The notes beneath the pieces were generated by a model. It was not told the DNA's origin, did not search any database, and worked only from the letters and a program-made list of their open reading frames with translations. Shown piece after piece: positions 47,306 through 55,574 of a DNA stretch of 57,881 bases (its first letter is position 1; each line of letters starts with the position of its first letter). The position numbers and the translations under genes were made by a program. This DNA comes from Pseudomonadota bacterium (GTDB lineage Bacteria; Pseudomonadota; Gammaproteobacteria; Berkiellales; Berkiellaceae): contig JAFECR010000029.1 of assembly GCA_018242045.1 (NCBI GenBank), positions 29,371 to 87,251 on the forward strand, in the 5' to 3' direction.

Positions 47306-49372
47306 ATGGCAAAAATACTGATAGTTGATGATCGTGCAATTAACAGAGAGTATCTTTGCTCATTATTACAGCATTTTAATCATGAGACTATTGAGGTTAC
47401 TAATGGCGTTGAAGCCCTATCCTCTCTAGAAAAAACCATACCCGATCTTATTATTTCAGATATTTACATGCCAATCATGGATGGGTATGAATTCGTACGG
47501 CAATTAAAACAAAAGGTGCGTTACAAGAACATCCCTGTAATTTTTTATACTGCTATTTACCGAAAAGAGGAAGCAGATGAACAGCAAAAGACGCTTGATG
47601 TTCATTGTATTTTAACAAAACCATGCGATCCACTATTGATCATAGATACAGTTAATCAAGTATTGGCAGCATCTTTTAACGCAAAACAGCGAGAAGAAAA
47701 TCCTCAGGAACAACGTTATTTGAACCCAAGTATATATCGTGCACCTCAAAATCTGGTTGATATTGGTGTTGAACTTGGTGAGCAGATCAGTCAATTAAAC
47801 CAAGCCAAGCAATCTGCTGGTTTATCGCGTGATAAAATCATGACTATAGCTGATGCTTTATCTGAAGGTCTTTTGCTATACCAAAAAGTGAGTACACGAT
47901 TATTCACTTTGATTGAACTTTTTTTAGATATGATAGAGGAGCAAATTCCAGTTAATTTGTTAAAGCTATACTGTCTGGGAGCAAATAAAGTCATCGATAC
48001 AGAATTAGCTATAGCGGGTATTTTTGACAACCAAGGGAATATTAAGTATTTAACTTCGTCTTGCCAAAACAGTACTTTGCTGGAGCTTGATGCTACAAAA
48101 ATTACCAAAGATCATCCTTTCATTGATTATATTTTAAAAACCGGCTCTGCTTTTTTTATGAACAGCATTGATACCAATGTCTTAGAAATACCCTACTATA
48201 TTAGTCCGCCCAAAAATATGCTTGGTATTAGTCTTTTAACAACCAGAAAAACCTATGGATTTGCTTATTTTATCAATAAAAATACGGAGTCTAAATTTTC
48301 ACAAGAAGATTCTCAAGTAATTAGCAGTTTGTCGGCAGCGTTGTCATTACTATATGAGAACAAAATTACCAAGGTGATGCTGCAAAATCAAAGCAGAAAG
48401 CTGCAGATTGAAGGTGCAAAGCTTAAAATAGCAAAAGAACGTTTGCACAAAAGTGAAATAATGTTTCGCCAATTTGCTGAAAGCATAAAAGATGTTTTTT
48501 GGCGAACTTCATCTAATATTAATGATTTAATATATGTGAGCCCAGCTTATGAAGAAATTTTTGGCGTATCTAATCAGTTGATTATCCAAGACCCATATTC
48601 TTGGCAACAATTAATCGTAGATGAAGATAGGGTAGCGGTTAAAAATCATATTCGAAGTGTTGTAAAAAATCAAACAAACGGACAAGTCCAGTATCGGATC
48701 CGGAAAAAAGATGGAACAATTCGACATATATATAATAAAACATTTTGTCTTCGTAATGAAAAAGGAATCGTTGTTAATTATATCGGCATTGCTACTGACA
48801 TTACGGAATATCTTCATAATCAGCAAAATATTATGCTTGAGCAAAATTTACGTAGAATTTTTGATAGAAGTAATACCTTTGCTAAAGCCGCGCCAAAATT
48901 AATCCAATTTGTTTGTAATTTATTCCAATGGGAAGTTGGAGAAATTTGGCTCATTGATGAAAAAGAAAATATGCTACGTAATGTCATGACACGCCACAGT
49001 AAAGGTATCAGGAATTTAAACTCAAGCTTTTCTAGAGAAACTTATTCAAAAGGGGAGGGCTTTCTTGGGAAGCTTTGGCAAAGCCCAACAACGATATATA
49101 TAAAAAATGTGTCACAAAATGCTGATTTTAAAAATTTAGACTTAATCAAACAATTCAATCTTGAAGCGGCGTTAGGCTTCCCACTAACTTACAAAGGTAA
49201 AGTAATGGGTGTTATGATCTTTTTATCTCAAAGTATCACGCATTCTGTGAGAGATTTTTCAGATATCTTGGATATGTTAGGCGCACGAGTTGGCGAGTAT
49301 ATATATCAAAAATACTCACAAGATAAGCTCCTTTTCTTAGCTAAACAGCGAATGGGGCATATTTTGTTCTAA
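47306..49372 (+). CDS. Response regulator/sensor: REC-GAF-PAS-GAF, no output domain
   Basis: A 688-residue protein. The receiver (1-120) has ILIVDDRAINREYL, phosphoacceptor D52 in IISDIYMPIMDG, and KP in LTKPCDP. A GAF-like region follows (about 190-350), then a short coiled coil (365-390), a PAS/PAC domain (about 390-510, DVFWRTSSNINDLIYVSPAYEEIFG ... YIGIATDITEYLHN) and a second GAF (about 525-670). It ends soon after the second GAF in KYSQDKLLFLAKQRMGHILF, with no kinase, GGDEF, EAL or DNA-binding domain. Either it acts by protein contact or it lost its output part. ATG at 47306 follows AAAAGGA. Confidence 0.83.
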   Translation: MAKILIVDDRAINREYLCSLLQHFNHETIEVTNGVEALSSLEKTIPDLIISDIYMPIMDGYEFVRQLKQKVRYKNIPVIFYTAIYRKEEADEQQKTLDVHCILTKPCDPLLIIDTVNQVLAASFNAKQREENPQEQRYLNPSIYRAPQNLVDIGVELGEQISQLNQAKQSAGLSRDKIMTIADALSEGLLLYQKVSTRLFTLIELFLDMIEEQIPVNLLKLYCLGANKVIDTELAIAGIFDNQGNIKYLTSSCQNSTLLELDATKITKDHPFIDYILKTGSAFFMNSIDTNVLEIPYYISPPKNMLGISLLTTRKTYGFAYFINKNTESKFSQEDSQVISSLSAALSLLYENKITKVMLQNQSRKLQIEGAKLKIAKERLHKSEIMFRQFAESIKDVFWRTSSNINDLIYVSPAYEEIFGVSNQLIIQDPYSWQQLIVDEDRVAVKNHIRSVVKNQTNGQVQYRIRKKDGTIRHIYNKTFCLRNEKGIVVNYIGIATDITEYLHNQQNIMLEQNLRRIFDRSNTFAKAAPKLIQFVCNLFQWEVGEIWLIDEKENMLRNVMTRHSKGIRNLNSSFSRETYSKGEGFLGKLWQSPTTIYIKNVSQNADFKNLDLIKQFNLEAALGFPLTYKGKVMGVMIFLSQSITHSVRDFSDILDMLGARVGEYIYQKYSQDKLLFLAKQRMGHILF

Positions 49373-49392
49373 AATGAGTAGTTTGACGTCCA

Positions 49393-49815
49393 CTACCTTC
49401 GTCGATTTCGGTATATCACTTTGGGTAAGTCATGGCCATATTTGACGATCTCCTCATTCGTGCTTTCACCATCACTCATACTTTCTTTATCACTTTTACT
49501 TTCACTATCGCTTTTAATTTCACGTTTAGGTTCACTCTTTCTTTTCTTATTTATACCTGTAACGTGTTCTAGTTTTTCAGGGCTTGAGTTAATAAATGCT
49601 CTATGGAATTTTTTTTCGACATAATTAACATCGTATACCCATTGCTTAAGATTAGGAATCATTTTCAGTACTTCTTCTAGGATATTGTTTTCTTCAGCAA
49701 GTTCATAGAGAGCTCTATAGTGTTTTTGCGATTCTTCAGAATATTTTTTTTCAAAATCATGCGCGGCTTTTTGAGCTTCCTCGGTAGGGTTTGATAGCTT
49801 AAAAAAAGATTTCAT
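49393..49815 (-). CDS. Small charged protein with acidic Ser-rich tail
   Basis: A 140-residue protein that I do not recognise. Residues 1-85 are helical and charged. A basic cluster NKKRKSEPKREIKSD (about 90-104) precedes a repetitive SDSESKSDKESMSDGEST tail and a basic end (YRNRRR). The basic cluster resembles a eukaryotic nuclear localisation signal, and the acidic Ser-rich tail resembles casein-kinase-2 sites; both are suggestive only. AAGG precedes ATG by eight bases, a good start. It is convergent with the REC-GAF-PAS-GAF gene, 20 bases apart. Confidence 0.65.
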   Translation of the reverse strand: MKSFFKLSNPTEEAQKAAHDFEKKYSEESQKHYRALYELAEENNILEEVLKMIPNLKQWVYDVNYVEKKFHRAFINSSPEKLEHVTGINKKRKSEPKREIKSDSESKSDKESMSDGESTNEEIVKYGHDLPKVIYRNRRR

Positions 49816-49859
49816 ATTGACACCTTCTTAGTAATAAAACTTATATCATACGTTAATTT

Positions 49860-51095
49860 TTAATTATTATTAATAGAAACGGGTTTTTTCTTTGCGCTAC
49901 CGTGTCTTTCTCGTAACTCAATATCAATATATTTATCAGTTATCGCACTAGATGCATGGCCAGCATCATCCCTAACATGTTCACGTGGACGATGTTTTAC
50001 GTCATCGGATATACCAGTATGGCGCAGCCAGTGTACGGTTGCCTGTACAAGCGCCTCAGCTTCTTCAAAATGAGAATCAGCTTTAAGCTCTGTGCAGGCT
50101 TGATCAAAACAAAATTGAACAATTGCTCGAATGTGCGAAATATTGGTGATTGGTCCTTTTCCTTTTATTTTAGGTAAAAGAGGCGAAGTGTCAGAAGGAG
50201 AGGGTAGTAAAGGTAGGCCTAAATGTTGTCGGTAACGTTTTAAGGCGTTCAGCATAGCATCGCTGACAGCAATTTGTCGTTCTTTATTTCCTTTTCCGAC
50301 AGTCGTAAACCACCAACACCCTTCATGATCTCGGTGAAAATCATTCATTTTAGGAGACCAGCGTTCACTGGAGGCAAGCTCTGAGATCCGCAGATACATG
50401 GCATAAAGCGCCGTCATAATGAAAAGCGTGCGAGCATGTTTATCTGGTTCTTTTTCAGCCATTTTTTCTGCTGTGGTGATAACATAATCCCATTGCAATT
50501 CTGTCAATCGTCTTATTTTTTGTTTGCCTTGCTTTTTACGCAGAAATTTGCTTCTTTGTCTGATCTGTTGAACTGGATTAACTTCTGTATATTCTTCTTG
50601 GATTAGGAAATTGTAAAAGCTGCTTAATATCGCAAAAATTTCTTTTAAGGCAACTTGGGATAATTCATAACAATGAGGATCTGGTGTCACACCTTTTCGG
50701 CTTGCCGCTTTAGAAACGGTAACAACAAAGGGACGCCATTGTGAATTAGCAATGCGCTTTCCATCGGCTTCAATAAACCGAGGCACTTTCTTGGTTCCAA
50801 TCCAAGAAAGTGGGGGATTTTGGCAAAAGCCAAGATAAGCTTCAATATCAGTCCTTCGTAATTCAATAATAGATTTTTTTGAAATACACCAAGACCAATG
50901 AAGCAATCTTTCTACTTCACGTCTGTAGGCATTGAAAGTCGCTTCACTGCCATCATAGCTTTTTAAGAAATTATGCGTGTGCTTAATATCATCAGGTGAA
51001 AATAATTCACTTGGATACGTTTGACTTGCAAGAAATTGTCTTGAATCAAATAGAGGCAAAGGAGCCTTGTCATTTTTTTTAATATTTTTTTTCAT
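49860..51095 (-). CDS. Tyrosine recombinase / site-specific integrase
   Basis: A 411-residue integrase of the XerC/phage-integrase class. The N-terminal SAM-like DNA-binding domain covers about 25-190. The catalytic residues are R236 (MYLRISELA), H355 and R358 (VHWLRHTGIS), H380 (GHASSAITDKY) and nucleophile Y389. The set is complete, so an active enzyme is likely. No tRNA, attachment repeat, excisionase or other phage gene is seen nearby, so its element cannot be outlined. The surrounding genes are accessory in character. Confidence 0.88.
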   Translation of the reverse strand: MKKNIKKNDKAPLPLFDSRQFLASQTYPSELFSPDDIKHTHNFLKSYDGSEATFNAYRREVERLLHWSWCISKKSIIELRRTDIEAYLGFCQNPPLSWIGTKKVPRFIEADGKRIANSQWRPFVVTVSKAASRKGVTPDPHCYELSQVALKEIFAILSSFYNFLIQEEYTEVNPVQQIRQRSKFLRKKQGKQKIRRLTELQWDYVITTAEKMAEKEPDKHARTLFIMTALYAMYLRISELASSERWSPKMNDFHRDHEGCWWFTTVGKGNKERQIAVSDAMLNALKRYRQHLGLPLLPSPSDTSPLLPKIKGKGPITNISHIRAIVQFCFDQACTELKADSHFEEAEALVQATVHWLRHTGISDDVKHRPREHVRDDAGHASSAITDKYIDIELRERHGSAKKKPVSINNN

Positions 51096-51354
51096 TGATT
51101 TAGCGGTTTAGAAAACAGACAAATATTATAGTAATATATTTTTTAAAATTGCCACAGATATTCTCTTTCCACGTTGAATCCATCAAGTACGGAACAAGCC
51201 TAAGCATTGTTGCATATTACATGTATGTGCAACTATTGCAATGATTGATCAAATTAAAATTGGCTATCTGTTTGACATATTTATCTACGTTAGTTAAGAT
51301 GATAACGCAATTTTGTCAATCAAAATGAAAACTACCTCTTCTTTGGAATGAATC
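51096..51354. other. Intergenic region with family A relative
   Basis: It contains a decayed family A relative at about 51158-51248 (ATATTCTCTTTCCACGTTGAAT, then core CATCAAGTACGGA, then a TTGCATA/TATGTGCAA stem). The rest is AT-rich, presumably holding the promoters of the divergent integrase and membrane-protein genes. Confidence 0.5.
51158..51248. repeat. Family A repeat, degenerate copy
   Basis: The left arm from 51158 resembles ATACTCTTTCCAGTTTAAAT with several changes. The inner ATCAAGTACGGAACAAGCC matches 28371-28390. A stem-loop around ACATGT follows. No clear right arm. Confidence 0.45.
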
Positions 51355-52461
51355 ATGCTCAGTTTTGAACGCTCAATGATATTATGCAAAATTAAATTAT
51401 CAAACGAAAGAGAGTCAACCCTTTGTTTTGTCCCGGAACTTGTAAACATTCAAGTATGTGCAAACGCATTTAGTGAAAACAAAATTAATGCCTCACTACA
51501 AGAGAAAATTCGCAATTTAAAGCTGTTTGAACAACGATACGGCTTAGGAGTTGTTCCTTTAAAAGGGGCACAAACAAAAAAATTTATAGAAGATTTATAT
51601 AATGACATTCTAAATAATCGCTTGCCTTTACCAGCGAACACGTCGCAAAGAGAGTTAAAATTTAGAATTAAAGATTTTAATAATGATTCTAAAAATTTCG
51701 TAATACATGATTTTAAGTTAAAATTTCTTAGAAGTAAATTAACATTTTATGCCAAGTATTTGCCAATTATTGGTAATATCGTTACGTTAACTTTAACGCT
51801 AGGTTTAACCTATACTACGTTCGTAACCATTTTAGGATGGGGATGGTCTATTCCTTTACTTAGTGTATTTGGAATAAGTAGATTTCTCATGAACTATGCT
51901 GATATAGCAGGTGGTCCTGAACGTCGTCTTCAAACCTTAGGTCTTTGGATAGACAGACAAGTAAGCAAAATATATTTAAACTTTGGAAAATTCTCACCAG
52001 CGACATTGTTTTTAAACTTATTGGTTATTGGCATTTTAAGTTGCAGTACCTTATTAACCTGGTATGGCGCTTGGCAAATGATTCGATGCATTGCCGGGAT
52101 GACACACCTTCCAAATTTTATTTCAACCAGTATTGCAAGTCTTTTTGCCTGGTCTAGTGCCGGTTCCACCTTTGGGCGTGTTTATGCAGATTTATACCAA
52201 TTGTTATATAACGTATTATCCCCTTATTTAAGTTTTGATAATGTTAAAGAAAACGAAAAGCTGAATTTAAATACCTTATTCGAAAAATTACAATCGCATA
52301 GACAAGCTGATGAACCTAACATCAATTTTCAATCTGCCTCTTTAATTCAATCTTCTTTAATTTTGAATCAATTTAAACAACAAACAGCTGCTTTAGAAGT
52401 GAAACCAGATTTGATGGCTTCTGAAATTAAACCAGTTACGATGAATAAAGCAAGTTTATAA
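51355..52461 (+). CDS. Hypothetical membrane protein
   Basis: A 368-residue protein of unknown family. Residues 1-125 are soluble and mixed. Three or four hydrophobic segments follow: LPIIGNIVTLTLTLGLTYTTFVTILGWGW, SIPLLSVFGISRFL, ATLFLNLLVIGILSCSTLLTWYGAW and a weaker STSIASLFAWSSAGSTFG. The C-terminal 90 residues are soluble. No signal peptide and no enzyme motif. The start ATG at 51355 has a TGGAA site seven bases upstream. The build (soluble N part, membrane core, soluble tail) also suits a translocated membrane protein, but nothing proves this. Confidence 0.6.
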   Translation: MLSFERSMILCKIKLSNERESTLCFVPELVNIQVCANAFSENKINASLQEKIRNLKLFEQRYGLGVVPLKGAQTKKFIEDLYNDILNNRLPLPANTSQRELKFRIKDFNNDSKNFVIHDFKLKFLRSKLTFYAKYLPIIGNIVTLTLTLGLTYTTFVTILGWGWSIPLLSVFGISRFLMNYADIAGGPERRLQTLGLWIDRQVSKIYLNFGKFSPATLFLNLLVIGILSCSTLLTWYGAWQMIRCIAGMTHLPNFISTSIASLFAWSSAGSTFGRVYADLYQLLYNVLSPYLSFDNVKENEKLNLNTLFEKLQSHRQADEPNINFQSASLIQSSLILNQFKQQTAALEVKPDLMASEIKPVTMNKASL

Positions 52462-52489
52462 AAAAAGACTTCTTATCGCAGTATAAGAA
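52459..52489 (-). terminator. Terminator for the 527-residue protein gene
   Basis: TTCTTAT (52470-52476) and ATAAGAA (52483-52489) form a 7-bp stem. Read on the minus strand it is followed by AGTC and seven T, five bases after the stop of the minus-strand gene. It also covers the stop codon of the convergent gene. Confidence 0.65.
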
Positions 52490-52493
52490 TTAA

Positions 52494-54077
52494 TCATTGT
52501 GATGGAAATTTTTTTCCACCACCCGTTTTGTAAAACCATTCAAGCTCTGCTTGAGGACAATCTGCTAATTCAGGTTGAGATAGTTTTAGAAACGTGGGAA
52601 TAATGCCGCACCAATTTTCTTTTAAAGAATTAAAAGCCGTGTCTTTTTCTATCATCGTTGAAACGTTTGCATGATTTGAATCGTTATAGGAAACTTTAGG
52701 AACGGATCTATTGCCTATTCTTACATCAGCATAACCGTTTTCAAATATATTATTCGGTATCTTTGTTATGTTGATGTGATATACATTTGATTTATTAACA
52801 TCATAAAGTTTATTATTTTCTTTTATCAAGGATATTTCTTTTGGCAAAGTTTGTAAAGACGTTCCTAACACAAGAGGCGTTCTATTAATCATTCCTGGAA
52901 GAAATTTTAAAGCGCTTAAGAGAACCTCATTCTTAATGTCACTAGCGCGAAATTGTTTATCAGTACTACCAAAAACTTGAGCAATAATTGTAGCACGACT
53001 TTCATCATCCGAATGTAGATAATTTGCTAATTCCTTTAATTTTGCATCATAATCTTCTGTGGATAAAGAATGAAGCGAATAAGTCGTGTTACTTGATACA
53101 TGATGAACATCATAAATTAATTTTGGCGTTAATGGTAATTTCGCGTGAAAATTGTATTCAGAATACATCGTCATATTTTGAGATAAACAAATCAATACTT
53201 TTTTCAACTCATCTTCTGGTAAATTTCTCAAATGCTCGTAAATTAAAGAAGTAATATTTTTATCTGCTTTGTCTAGAGCAATAAAGGGCAGCAATAAGCA
53301 AAATCTATTAATCCCAGCTAAGTCACCATAAAAAACAAGTTCGTTTTTACTAAGAGGGATCAGTAATTGATGTTCATTAAATTCAAAAAGGATGCCAAAG
53401 GCAAATGCAAGGTCATGCCCAAAAGAGATGCTTAATGAAGGAGTAACTTGCATTTTTACAAAGTAAGGTTCGCATTCTAAATCTGTTATCTTGAAAAATG
53501 AATTATATTTTCCTGTCTTATTTAATTTGCGAAGATCTATCCTGATCCTCATTTTATCGTAGCCAAGCGTTGCTTTAGAATCTACAAATCCACCAGGACA
53601 AAAACAAATTACATTGCCATCCAAATTCTTAATATCTGCATTATGTAGAACGTTTTTAGTATACGCTATGCCTTTTGTCGTCAGAAGAGCACTACCATAA
53701 AAGGCGCCTGATTCAATAATTTTTTTAAAATTGCTACTCGTTGTCCAATGATCAATAATAGGAGGGATAACAAGTGGGCCATTTTCATCACCACAAATTT
53801 TTAAGATCGTCTCTCGAATTTTTATGTTTTCTGGTTTAGCCAATTCAGTAGGCAGCCGAAGATTTGAGGTTGTTTGTGGGGTCCCAGTTAAACCATTTTC
53901 CATAGCATTATGCTTATGCCTTAAAAACCGCATTAAACTTAACATTGGCATAGACAGGGAATGCTCATCCGATTCTTTAGTTTCTTCGCAATGAGTAGGA
54001 ATTTCGGTATTAGTCTTTCGAAATTTATGCTCTCTTTGATCGTCAATTATATTATCAGGAGTAGTTCCACGTTTCAT
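52494..54077 (-). CDS. Hypothetical protein, possible ADP-ribosyltransferase-like fold
   Basis: A 527-residue cytosolic-type protein. After a polar N terminus (1-85), the region 100-215 has a pattern seen in ART-like enzymes: H110 in IIDHWTTSSNFKKIIESGAFYGS (compare H-x-T...I...G), then NVICFCPGGF and MRIRIDLRKL strands, then ELVFYGDLAG near 265. This is a weak fold guess, not an assignment. The C-terminal third contains VYHINITKIPNNIFENGYADVRIG, which recurs in a decayed copy at 57443-57661. AAGG precedes ATG by eight bases. No signal peptide. Confidence 0.65.
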   Translation of the reverse strand: MKRGTTPDNIIDDQREHKFRKTNTEIPTHCEETKESDEHSLSMPMLSLMRFLRHKHNAMENGLTGTPQTTSNLRLPTELAKPENIKIRETILKICGDENGPLVIPPIIDHWTTSSNFKKIIESGAFYGSALLTTKGIAYTKNVLHNADIKNLDGNVICFCPGGFVDSKATLGYDKMRIRIDLRKLNKTGKYNSFFKITDLECEPYFVKMQVTPSLSISFGHDLAFAFGILFEFNEHQLLIPLSKNELVFYGDLAGINRFCLLLPFIALDKADKNITSLIYEHLRNLPEDELKKVLICLSQNMTMYSEYNFHAKLPLTPKLIYDVHHVSSNTTYSLHSLSTEDYDAKLKELANYLHSDDESRATIIAQVFGSTDKQFRASDIKNEVLLSALKFLPGMINRTPLVLGTSLQTLPKEISLIKENNKLYDVNKSNVYHINITKIPNNIFENGYADVRIGNRSVPKVSYNDSNHANVSTMIEKDTAFNSLKENWCGIIPTFLKLSQPELADCPQAELEWFYKTGGGKKFPSQ

Positions 54078-54378
54078 ACTATTGCCTTGAAATTACTTTT
54101 GGCTTTTAAATAATCATCAATATATATCAGAAATGTTACTAATTCAAATTAATTAGATAAAACAACCATTTATAGTGATATGTTGGCTCCTTTAACCTTT
54201 TAATGGGTGAGAGATGTGGCTATTGATGGTTAACGTTTAATGCTCGTCAGTTAAAATTGTTGTTTTGTCTCTCTACTATGGATGTAGAAAGAGCAACAAA
54301 ATATACTAAAATATTCTTAAATTTCAAATAATTTTATTTTTTAGGACTATTAAGGAAAACACATTTCTTGGTTTATTC
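54078..54378. other. Intergenic region, no gene seen
   Basis: About 300 bases between divergent genes. It contains an imperfect hairpin near 54268-54294 (CTCTCTAC with GTAGAAAGAG around TATGGAT). Promoters for both flanking genes should be here, but I see no convincing -35/-10 pair. Confidence 0.5.
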
Positions 54379-54684
54379 TTGACTAAAACCCTATTTGCTA
54401 TTGCATTTTCTGTCACATATTCGATACTCTTGCTTTATATCAGCCACCAATTCAAATTGGACGATATTTCTTCTATAGGGATATTTGCCGTATTTTTGTC
54501 CTTTGTAGGTGTTATTAAAATTGTAGCAAGATTCATGGGGAATCATTTTATTAGTCATCGAGTAATTTTGTTGGTTGGGATGATATCAATGATCTTAGGG
54601 GGTATTTTAATATCCATTCCAACATTCAATACCTTTAATGTCAAAAGCGAAAATCTCATTCATACAAATATGAATGAGATTTGA
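54379..54684 (+). CDS. Small hypothetical membrane protein
   Basis: A 101-residue protein with three hydrophobic helices (TLFAIAFSVTYSILLLYI, IGIFAVFLSFVGVIKIVARFM, VILLVGMISMILGGILISI). It resembles a piece of a small inner-membrane protein; no family recognised. The start is uncertain: only a TTG at 54379 is available and no ribosome site lies at normal distance (AAGGAA is 21 bases up). The 3' end of the frame lies inside a 13-bp perfect inverted repeat. It might be a remnant. Confidence 0.45.
   Translation: MTKTLFAIAFSVTYSILLLYISHQFKLDDISSIGIFAVFLSFVGVIKIVARFMGNHFISHRVILLVGMISMILGGILISIPTFNTFNVKSENLIHTNMNEI
54651..54682. terminator. Perfect 13-bp hairpin between convergent genes
   Basis: AAATCTCATTCAT (54651-54663) and ATGAATGAGATTT (54670-54682) with a 6-base loop. 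The following tract is only weakly T-rich in either direction. A similar hairpin (AAACCTCAT/ATGAGGTTT) recurs exactly 800 bases away at 55451-55482, within a direct repeat. Confidence 0.55.
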
Positions 54685-54693
54685 AGAATATTT

Positions 54694-55041
54694 CTAATGT
54701 TTTGCCATTTTTTTGCAGGATTCAGCACATTCCCGACAAATTTTTGCACATTTCTTCATTAAATCATCATCTTTTCCAATTTTTTCGCAATCTTGGGCGC
54801 AATTTTCACATGCTTGAGCGCAAATATCGCATGTTTTGGTATGTAAATTTGAAGTTCGCAACATAAAATCTGCACTAGTTTGGCAAATTTGTGCGCAATC
54901 TAGCAAGATATTAATATGGTTTGGATCAGAATGTTCATTACCCATATTTAAACAGTGGTTAATTGTTTCTGTGCATATGGTATGGCACTCAAAGCAGTTA
55001 TCAATACAGTTACGGACGTCGTTACTTATTTGATTAGGCAT
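54694..55041 (-). CDS. Four-helix-bundle copper-storage protein (Csp, DUF326)
   Basis: A 115-residue Cys-rich protein. ATG at 55041 follows GGAG by six bases; the frame also allows a TTG four codons earlier. It has 16 cysteines in repeating CxxxC and CxxC spacing (RNCIDNCFECHTIC, KTCDICAQACENCAQDCE, KKCAKICRECAESCKKMAKH). The first half also contains His in CHTIC and NHC. This is the Csp family, in which Cys residues lining a four-helix bundle bind many Cu(I) ions. There is no Tat or Sec signal, so it is the cytosolic Csp3-like type. A decayed copy of its 3' end lies at 55484-55520. Confidence 0.85.
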   Translation of the reverse strand: MPNQISNDVRNCIDNCFECHTICTETINHCLNMGNEHSDPNHINILLDCAQICQTSADFMLRTSNLHTKTCDICAQACENCAQDCEKIGKDDDLMKKCAKICRECAESCKKMAKH

Positions 55042-55185
55042 ATTTTTCTCCAATTAATTCTACAAAATAATTTAAATATAGTGCATTTTTACGATCAAAT
55101 TTAAGATAACTGAGCATAAAGACAACTTAATTTTAGAATAGGAGATATTTGATCGCGATGGATCATATGGGACGTTATATTTGGA

Positions 55186-55407
55186 TTGACGCAGGCATGC
55201 AAAAGAGCTCATATCTTAGAACAAAGAAACTACCAAAACCTAACAGAAAATGAAATGCAAGCCTTTCAAGTTGAGATAGCGGCAGGTCTTTCTAATAAAG
55301 GATTTTTTAAAGCTTGGTTTAAACAGCAAAGCTACACAGAGTACGCTACTTATGCTGCGAGTAAACACCTCGTAGAAAAAGGGAAAAGATTTACTATCTC
55401 CAAGTAA
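55186..55407 (+). CDS. Small hypothetical protein, possibly frameshifted
   Basis: A 73-residue frame with only a TTG start (55186) and no ribosome site (…TENEMQAFQVEIAAGLSNKGFFKAWFKQQSYTEYATYAASKH...). A better-placed start, ATG 55158 with AGGAGA upstream, opens a different frame that stops at 55253 after 31 codons (MDHMGRYIWIDAG...). One inserted or lost base would join the two. Either the gene is broken or the short frames are chance. Function unknown. Confidence 0.35.
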   Translation: MTQACKRAHILEQRNYQNLTENEMQAFQVEIAAGLSNKGFFKAWFKQQSYTEYATYAASKHLVEKGKRFTISK

Positions 55408-55450
55408 GTTTAAGTTTTAATTTCCTGAATGTGCCCAGAAAAAATTACGA

Positions 55451-55520
55451 AACCTCATTCTCACAAATAGGGATGAGGTTTGTAGAATATTTTTAATGTT
55501 TTGCCATTTTTTTGCAATTC
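55451..55520. repeat. Direct repeat of 54651-54718, with a remnant of the Csp gene 3' end
   Basis: About 68 bases match 54651-54718 at an offset of exactly 800. The match covers the hairpin, TAGAATATTT and ATGTTTTGCCATTTTTTTGCA. Read on the minus strand, 55496-55518 encodes CKKMAKH followed by TAA, the same C terminus as the copper protein at 54694-55041. The rest of that second copy is gone. It marks a tandem duplication followed by decay. Confidence 0.7.
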
Positions 55521-55574
55521 AGTAGCAGAGCAAATAAACCTTCTTCACAATAGCATGGACACTTTATTATAATT

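Noticed and set aside
55158..55253. 31-codon frame MDHMGRYIWIDAG as a separate gene
   Set aside because: Too short and unsupported alone; treated as a possible first part of a frameshifted gene with 55186-55407.
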